8,748 bases of DNA from Gammaproteobacteria bacterium (lineage in GTDB: Bacteria > Pseudomonadota > Gammaproteobacteria > Xanthomonadales > Marinicellaceae), in NCBI GenBank assembly GCA_030426065.1, contig JAUHZH010000067.1, positions 1-8,748 on the forward strand, in the 5' to 3' direction. Position 1 is the first letter of the stretch. Each line of letters opens with the position of its first letter. The translations under genes were made by a program, and so were the position numbers. This document shows positions 5,754 through 8,748 of this stretch, piece after piece. A model generated the notes under the pieces. The model was not told the DNA's origin. It saw nothing but the letters and a program-made list of their open reading frames with translations, and did no database searches.

Positions 5754-6159
5754 TCAATTCACCGCCACATTGATGTGGGTTCAGTGTGGTCTTGTGATGA
5801 CCATCCTGCTGTTTGCCGTGACCGCTTGGTTCACCAGCCTATACCTTTGGTTATTGATTCCTGTGATGCTGTGGCAGTTGTGGCGCAACAACAAGGCCAT
5901 CACGACCACAAAACAAGCCCATTGGGTGATGAACAGTGAAGCCGAATGGCACCGTGTGCTTGACGGTCAAGTCACACCCTGTCTGATCAAGGGTTATTGG
6001 CTTTGGCCTGGTCTGGTGCTGTTGTCATTGGCAGAGAAAAACGCAAAAACCACTCATCATTTCATGGTCAGTCGAAGTAAAATCCCAAAGCAAGATTTTT
6101 CACGTTTGATACTGGGTGTGAAACACCAAGCAGAGCCTTTGAAAGAAATCAAATCATGA
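5728..6159 (+). CDS. YgfX/CptA-like inner-membrane protein
   Basis: The 143-residue protein has a hydrophobic hairpin (about 15-50, two helices), then a soluble part with VLDGQV (77-82), WLWPGLVLLSL (91-101) and, near the end, HHFMVSRSKIPKQDFSRLIL (110-129). This layout, and patterns such as the LxDG turn and the D-F-x-R-L-x-L close, resemble E. coli YgfX (135 residues), the usual partner gene of sdhE. YgfX was described as the toxin CptA affecting FtsZ and MreB; its true role, possibly in complex II assembly, is unsettled. I chose the GTG at 5728, which overlaps sdhE; an ATG at 5773 is also possible but would cut into the first membrane helix. Similarity is modest, and position supports the call as much as sequence does. 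Confidence 0.68.
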   Translation: MKPVTLKSNQFTATLMWVQCGLVMTILLFAVTAWFTSLYLWLLIPVMLWQLWRNNKAITTTKQAHWVMNSEAEWHRVLDGQVTPCLIKGYWLWPGLVLLSLAEKNAKTTHHFMVSRSKIPKQDFSRLILGVKHQAEPLKEIKS

Positions 6160-7361
6160 ATTCAAAAAGACACATTGTTGACATTGCAGGCATCCCAGTG
6201 GGCGGCGATCAAGTGGTTGTCCAATCGATGACCAACACCGACACCGCTGACGCCAAAGCCACTGCCCAACAAATATACGACCTGCACCAAGCCGGTTCAC
6301 AAATGGTGCGGATCACCGTCAACAATGAAGAATCGGCTGCAGCCGTGCCCGAGATCATTGACCGTTTGCGCGCGGCCCGGTGTGATGTGCCGGTGATTGG
6401 AGACTTCCATTACAACGGCCACCGCTTGTTACAAGACTACCCAGAATGCGCTGAAAAATTGGCCAAATACCGCATCAACCCTGGCAACGTGGGTTTCGGG
6501 CGCAAACGCGACAGCCAATTTGAGTCCATCATTCAAGTGGCCAAAGACCTCAACAAACCCGTCAGGATTGGTGGTAATTGGGGCAGTTTGGACCAGAAAT
6601 TGATGGCCAAAATGATGGATGAAAACGCCCAAAGTGCCAACCCTTTGTCATCGGGTGCATTGATTGAGAAAGCTTTGATTGATTCGGTGTTGCAAAGTGC
6701 AGCACAGGCAGAGTCTTTCGGTTTGCCAGCCGATCGCATCATCGTTTCTTGCAAGGTCAGCAGCGTCCAATCTTTGATCCGCATATACCAGGAACTGCAC
6801 AAGCAATGTCGTTATGCTTTGCACTTGGGTCTGACCGAAGCGGGCATGGGCAACAAGGGCGTGATTGCGTCAACGGCAGCGCTCAGTGTCCTTTTGCAAC
6901 AAGGCATTGGCGACACCATTCGAGTGTCTCTGACACCAGAACCGGGCCAGGCACGCACAGAAGAAGTCAAAGTGGCGCAACAAATCTTGCAAAGCCTGGA
7001 ATTGCAATCATTCAAACCTGAGGTGACGGCATGTCCGGGTTGCGGCCGCACCACCAGCGTGTTTTTCCAAGAGCTGGCACAACAAGTCACTGACCACATG
7101 GACCGCAAAATGCCCGAGTGGCGGGTCACACACCCGGGTGTGAAAGACATGAATGTGGCCGTCATGGGTTGCATCGTCAATGGGCCTGGAGAGTCCAAAC
7201 ACGCCGACATCGGCATATCATTACCCGGTACAGGTGAAGCCCCTTCAGCACCCATCTTCATCAAAGGCGAAAAAGCCCAAACCCTCAAAGGCGACCGCAT
7301 AGCCGAACAATTCATCCAAATCCTGGATGATTTTGTTGAATCGGAATATGCTGGTAATTAA
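6156..7361 (+). CDS. ispG: 4-hydroxy-3-methylbut-2-enyl diphosphate synthase IspG (GcpE)
   Basis: IspG reduces methylerythritol cyclodiphosphate to HMBPP, the next-to-last step of the MEP isoprenoid pathway, using a [4Fe-4S] cluster. The N-terminal TIM-barrel part has VVQSMTNTDT (21-30), IGDFHYN (81-87), RINPGNVG (106-113) and LGLTEAGMG (224-232). The C-terminal part holds the cluster ligands Cys293 and Cys296 (CPGCGRT) and Cys339 (MGCIVNGPGE), with Glu346 as the fourth ligand. The gap between Cys296 and Cys339 is 11 residues longer than in E. coli, giving 401 residues against 372; this longer form is known in other proteobacteria. The ATG overlaps the stop of the preceding gene as ATGA (6156-6159), so it belongs to the sdh operon. 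Its product feeds the ubiquinone side chain, a link to complex II. Confidence 0.97.
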   Translation: MNSKRHIVDIAGIPVGGDQVVVQSMTNTDTADAKATAQQIYDLHQAGSQMVRITVNNEESAAAVPEIIDRLRAARCDVPVIGDFHYNGHRLLQDYPECAEKLAKYRINPGNVGFGRKRDSQFESIIQVAKDLNKPVRIGGNWGSLDQKLMAKMMDENAQSANPLSSGALIEKALIDSVLQSAAQAESFGLPADRIIVSCKVSSVQSLIRIYQELHKQCRYALHLGLTEAGMGNKGVIASTAALSVLLQQGIGDTIRVSLTPEPGQARTEEVKVAQQILQSLELQSFKPEVTACPGCGRTTSVFFQELAQQVTDHMDRKMPEWRVTHPGVKDMNVAVMGCIVNGPGESKHADIGISLPGTGEAPSAPIFIKGEKAQTLKGDRIAEQFIQILDDFVESEYAGN

Positions 7362-7401
7362 ATGCCCCTGAAAAGAAGAGATGGCAAATGAAAAAGTTGT
7401 C

Positions 7402-7407
7402 TATAAT
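7402..7407 (+). promoter_or_regulatory. Candidate -10 of a zntB promoter
   Basis: A perfect TATAAT lies in the 102-nt gap after ispG, with a predicted transcript start near 7414 and a leader of about 50 nt. The -35 is poor (AGATGG at 7379-7384 with a 17-bp spacer). A 7-bp perfect inverted repeat, CCTGAAA (7367-7373) and TTTCAGG (7417-7423), flanks it. I see no convincing intrinsic terminator for the sdh-ispG transcript here, so read-through is possible. Confidence 0.5.
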
Positions 7408-7463
7408 AAAGAGGCCTTTCAGGTGTTTTGCTGTGGGGACTTTTAGATTTAAAAAGGGGTTTT

Positions 7464-8420
7464 ATGAGCACATATTCAGACACATTGACTTCATTGGTTT
7501 TGGACGGCGCAGGGCTTGGGACGGACTGTCCTCATGACCTGTCCGTGGTCAATTCATGGCACCACATCAATTACACCCATCCGGAAGCCCAGCAATGGCT
7601 CAGCAAGCAGTCTCAAGTGTCCGATTTGGCCAAAGAGAACCTGCTTTCGGTTGAAACCAGGCCACGTGCCATCATTGATGAAGAAGAAGTGGTTTTGAGT
7701 TTGCGGGGCATGAATTTCAACAGCAACGCCTCACCTGAAGACATGATTTCTATCCGAGTTTGGCTCAAAGGTGATTGCATGATCACCAGTTGCAACCGCA
7801 GCAGCCGATCCATCAACACCTTGATGGCCAATTTAAGGTCTGGCAAAGGGGGCGAATCAATCAGTGCTTTGCTGCTGTCTTTGATCGATCAATTGGGGCG
7901 TTTTGCTGATGAATTCACAGATGAATTGGAGCTGATGCTGGATTACGAAGAAGACAACATCAAGATCAATGACTTTGAACGCTTCCACCCACAAATGAAC
8001 AAGTTGCGCCGCCAAATTGCTTTCATCAAGCGTTACTTGTCACCCCAAAGGGAGGCTTTGGATCGCCTGTTCAGGCACAAAAGCCCTTTGTTTGAAGACC
8101 ACTTCTACGATCAACTCTATATCTATGTCGATCGTTTCATGTTCATTTTGGAGCACCTGGATTTACTCAAAGAGCGGGCCATGTCACTGCAAGAACAGTT
8201 CATGGCCTATGTGGGTCACCAGCAAAACAGCCGGCTGTATGTTTTGGCCATCATTTCAGCCTTGTTTTTGCCTTTGACCTTTTTGTCTGGTTTGTTGGGC
8301 ATGAATGTGGGTGGCATGCCGGGTACGGAGTATGAGCACGCTTTTTGGGTGGTTTCTTTGTCTTGCACGGTGATGGCTGTGGTGTTGCTTTTTTGGTTCA
8401 AGAGGAAACATTGGTTTTAG
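7464..8420 (+). CDS. zntB: ZntB-type zinc/divalent cation transporter (CorA superfamily)
   Basis: The 318-residue protein has the CorA layout: a long cytoplasmic part rich in charged helices (for example DELELMLDYEEDNIKIND), then two C-terminal membrane helices (about 257-278 and 294-314). The signature GMNVGGMPG (279-287) follows the first helix; GxNVGGxP is the ZntB version of the CorA GMN filter loop, which is why I prefer ZntB over magnesium CorA. The C-terminal FKRKHWF resembles the basic tail of ZntB. It forms pentameric channels in the inner membrane; zinc is the known substrate in enterobacteria. The ATG at 7464 is chosen because AAAAAGGGG (7451-7459) precedes it. An extension to a TTG at 7428 reads through this ribosome binding site and adds no family residues. 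Substrate is inferred from family. Confidence 0.85.
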   Translation: MSTYSDTLTSLVLDGAGLGTDCPHDLSVVNSWHHINYTHPEAQQWLSKQSQVSDLAKENLLSVETRPRAIIDEEEVVLSLRGMNFNSNASPEDMISIRVWLKGDCMITSCNRSSRSINTLMANLRSGKGGESISALLLSLIDQLGRFADEFTDELELMLDYEEDNIKINDFERFHPQMNKLRRQIAFIKRYLSPQREALDRLFRHKSPLFEDHFYDQLYIYVDRFMFILEHLDLLKERAMSLQEQFMAYVGHQQNSRLYVLAIISALFLPLTFLSGLLGMNVGGMPGTEYEHAFWVVSLSCTVMAVVLLFWFKRKHWF

Positions 8421-8421
8421 A

Positions 8422-8443
8422 TGCCAATCGGTCGGCACTTTTT
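8422..8443 (+). terminator. Weak candidate terminator between zntB and tamA
   Basis: TGCC (8422-8425) pairs with GGCA (8434-8437) and, after one mismatch, one further A-T pair closes a small loop. A run of five T (8439-8443) follows one base after the stem. The stem is very short, and tamA starts only 46 nt after zntB, so this may be partial attenuation or chance. Confidence 0.25.
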
Positions 8444-8466
8444 GGATAGACAGATGTCAAGGACGT

Positions 8467-8748
8467 ATGGATAAGAAAACAATCACCGCCCATCATGCCG
8501 TTTTGTTGATCAGTTTGTTGTTGGGCGTGTTCACAGCGCAGGCCTGGCAGTTCAACGGTGTGGATGGTGAGATCAAAATCAATTTAGATGCCGTGATGGC
8601 CGCAGAGCCTGATGATTGCAGCCCATCATTCAACCGGGCTTCCTTGTTTGGTGCCTCTTTACATGATCGGTTGGTTCAAGCTGTGGCGCCTTTCGGTTAC
8701 TTTCAGGCTGAAATCACGGCCCAAAATGAAGACAGTGCCGAAACCTGC
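8467..8748 (+). CDS. tamA: TamA-like outer-membrane assembly protein, N-terminal part (runs off right edge)
   Basis: The first 94 codons are present, all open. Residues 1-26 form a signal peptide (basic MDKK, hydrophobic AVLLISLLLGVF, cut after AQA). The mature part begins WQFNGVDGEIKINLDAVMA and continues to LVQAVAPFGYFQAEI (about 69-83). GV-G-I-x-NL followed by a helix and PFGYFxAxI is the pattern of the first POTRA domain of TamA (YtfM); E. coli has a similar GLxxxLExNV and ALGYYQ. TamA is an Omp85 barrel which, with inner-membrane TamB, helps insert outer-membrane proteins and move lipids. BamA is less likely because of the single PFGYY-type repeat and the short N-terminus. AAGGA lies only 3 nt before the ATG, a tight spacing, but no other in-frame start is available after the zntB stop. 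Confidence 0.72.
   Translation, partial: MDKKTITAHHAVLLISLLLGVFTAQAWQFNGVDGEIKINLDAVMAAEPDDCSPSFNRASLFGASLHDRLVQAVAPFGYFQAEITAQNEDSAETC

Noticed and set aside
5487..6159. Toxin-antitoxin module (CptB/CptA reading of sdhE-ygfX)
   Set aside because: SdhE is an established FAD assembly factor with intact RGxxE motif here; the toxin label for YgfX is disputed and nothing in this sequence argues for it.
6812..7315. Long antisense open frame (167 codons) opposite ispG
   Set aside because: It lies wholly inside a certain ispG gene with all catalytic residues; the antisense frame has no family pattern or ribosome binding site and is a by-product of ispG codon bias.
7428..7463. TTG start adding twelve residues to ZntB
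   Set aside because: The extension is translated through the AAAAAGGGG ribosome binding site of the ATG at 7464 and lacks a site of its own.
7362..7463. Intrinsic terminator after ispG
   Set aside because: The only matching arms (7367-7373 and 7417-7423) enclose a loop of 43 nt and are not followed by a T-run.
1..8748. Mobile elements, CRISPR arrays, tRNA or rRNA genes
   Set aside because: No transposase or integrase frame, no spaced direct repeats, no cloverleaf or rRNA-like stretch was seen; gene packing is tight and the codon style uniform.

Overview
The window looks like chromosomal housekeeping DNA from a gammaproteobacterium of moderate GC content (by eye a little under half G+C). The evidence is the sdhE-ygfX pair behind sdhCDAB, a TamA-type outer-membrane assembly gene, ZntB, YgfZ and the IspG type. 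The complex II is mitochondrial/alphaproteobacterial-like: SdhB has a long N-terminus and four Cys at its [2Fe-2S] site, and an SDHAF4 (DUF1674) factor is present. A deep-branching lineage (Xanthomonadales- or Marinicella-like) would fit, but genus cannot be decided from the window.

Layout. Bases 1-164 (minus) hold the first codons of an unrecognised gene that runs off the left edge. Bases 307-1101 (minus) encode a secreted PhnD-like solute-binding protein with its own good sigma-70 promoter (1127-1155) and no transporter partners in view. Bases 1187-1879 (minus) encode YgfZ, the folate-dependent Fe-S maintenance protein. It is divergent from a long plus-strand operon, and the two share a perfectly palindromic -10 element at 1911-1918.

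The plus-strand operon runs from 1948 to 7361: sdhAF4 (DUF1674), sdhC, sdhD, sdhA, sdhB, sdhE, a YgfX/CptA-like membrane protein and ispG. Genes are 2-14 nt apart or overlap. It encodes all four subunits of succinate:ubiquinone oxidoreductase plus two assembly factors acting on the flavoprotein, SDHAF4 at the front and SdhE (SDHAF2) at the back. The last gene makes the [4Fe-4S] enzyme of the MEP isoprenoid pathway, which feeds the ubiquinone side chain. A new promoter (-10 at 7402-7407) then serves zntB (7464-8420), followed by the 5' end of tamA (8467 to the right edge).

The genes work together as a respiratory/Fe-S neighbourhood: complex II and IspG both need [Fe-S] clusters, YgfZ helps maintain such clusters, and SDHAF4/SdhE support SdhA maturation. 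I see no mobile element, CRISPR array, RNA gene or clearly novel system. The points worth a second look are the dual assembly factors, the shared palindromic -10, a dyad over the sdhAF4 start codon, and an orphan PhnD-like protein with an atypical binding loop.
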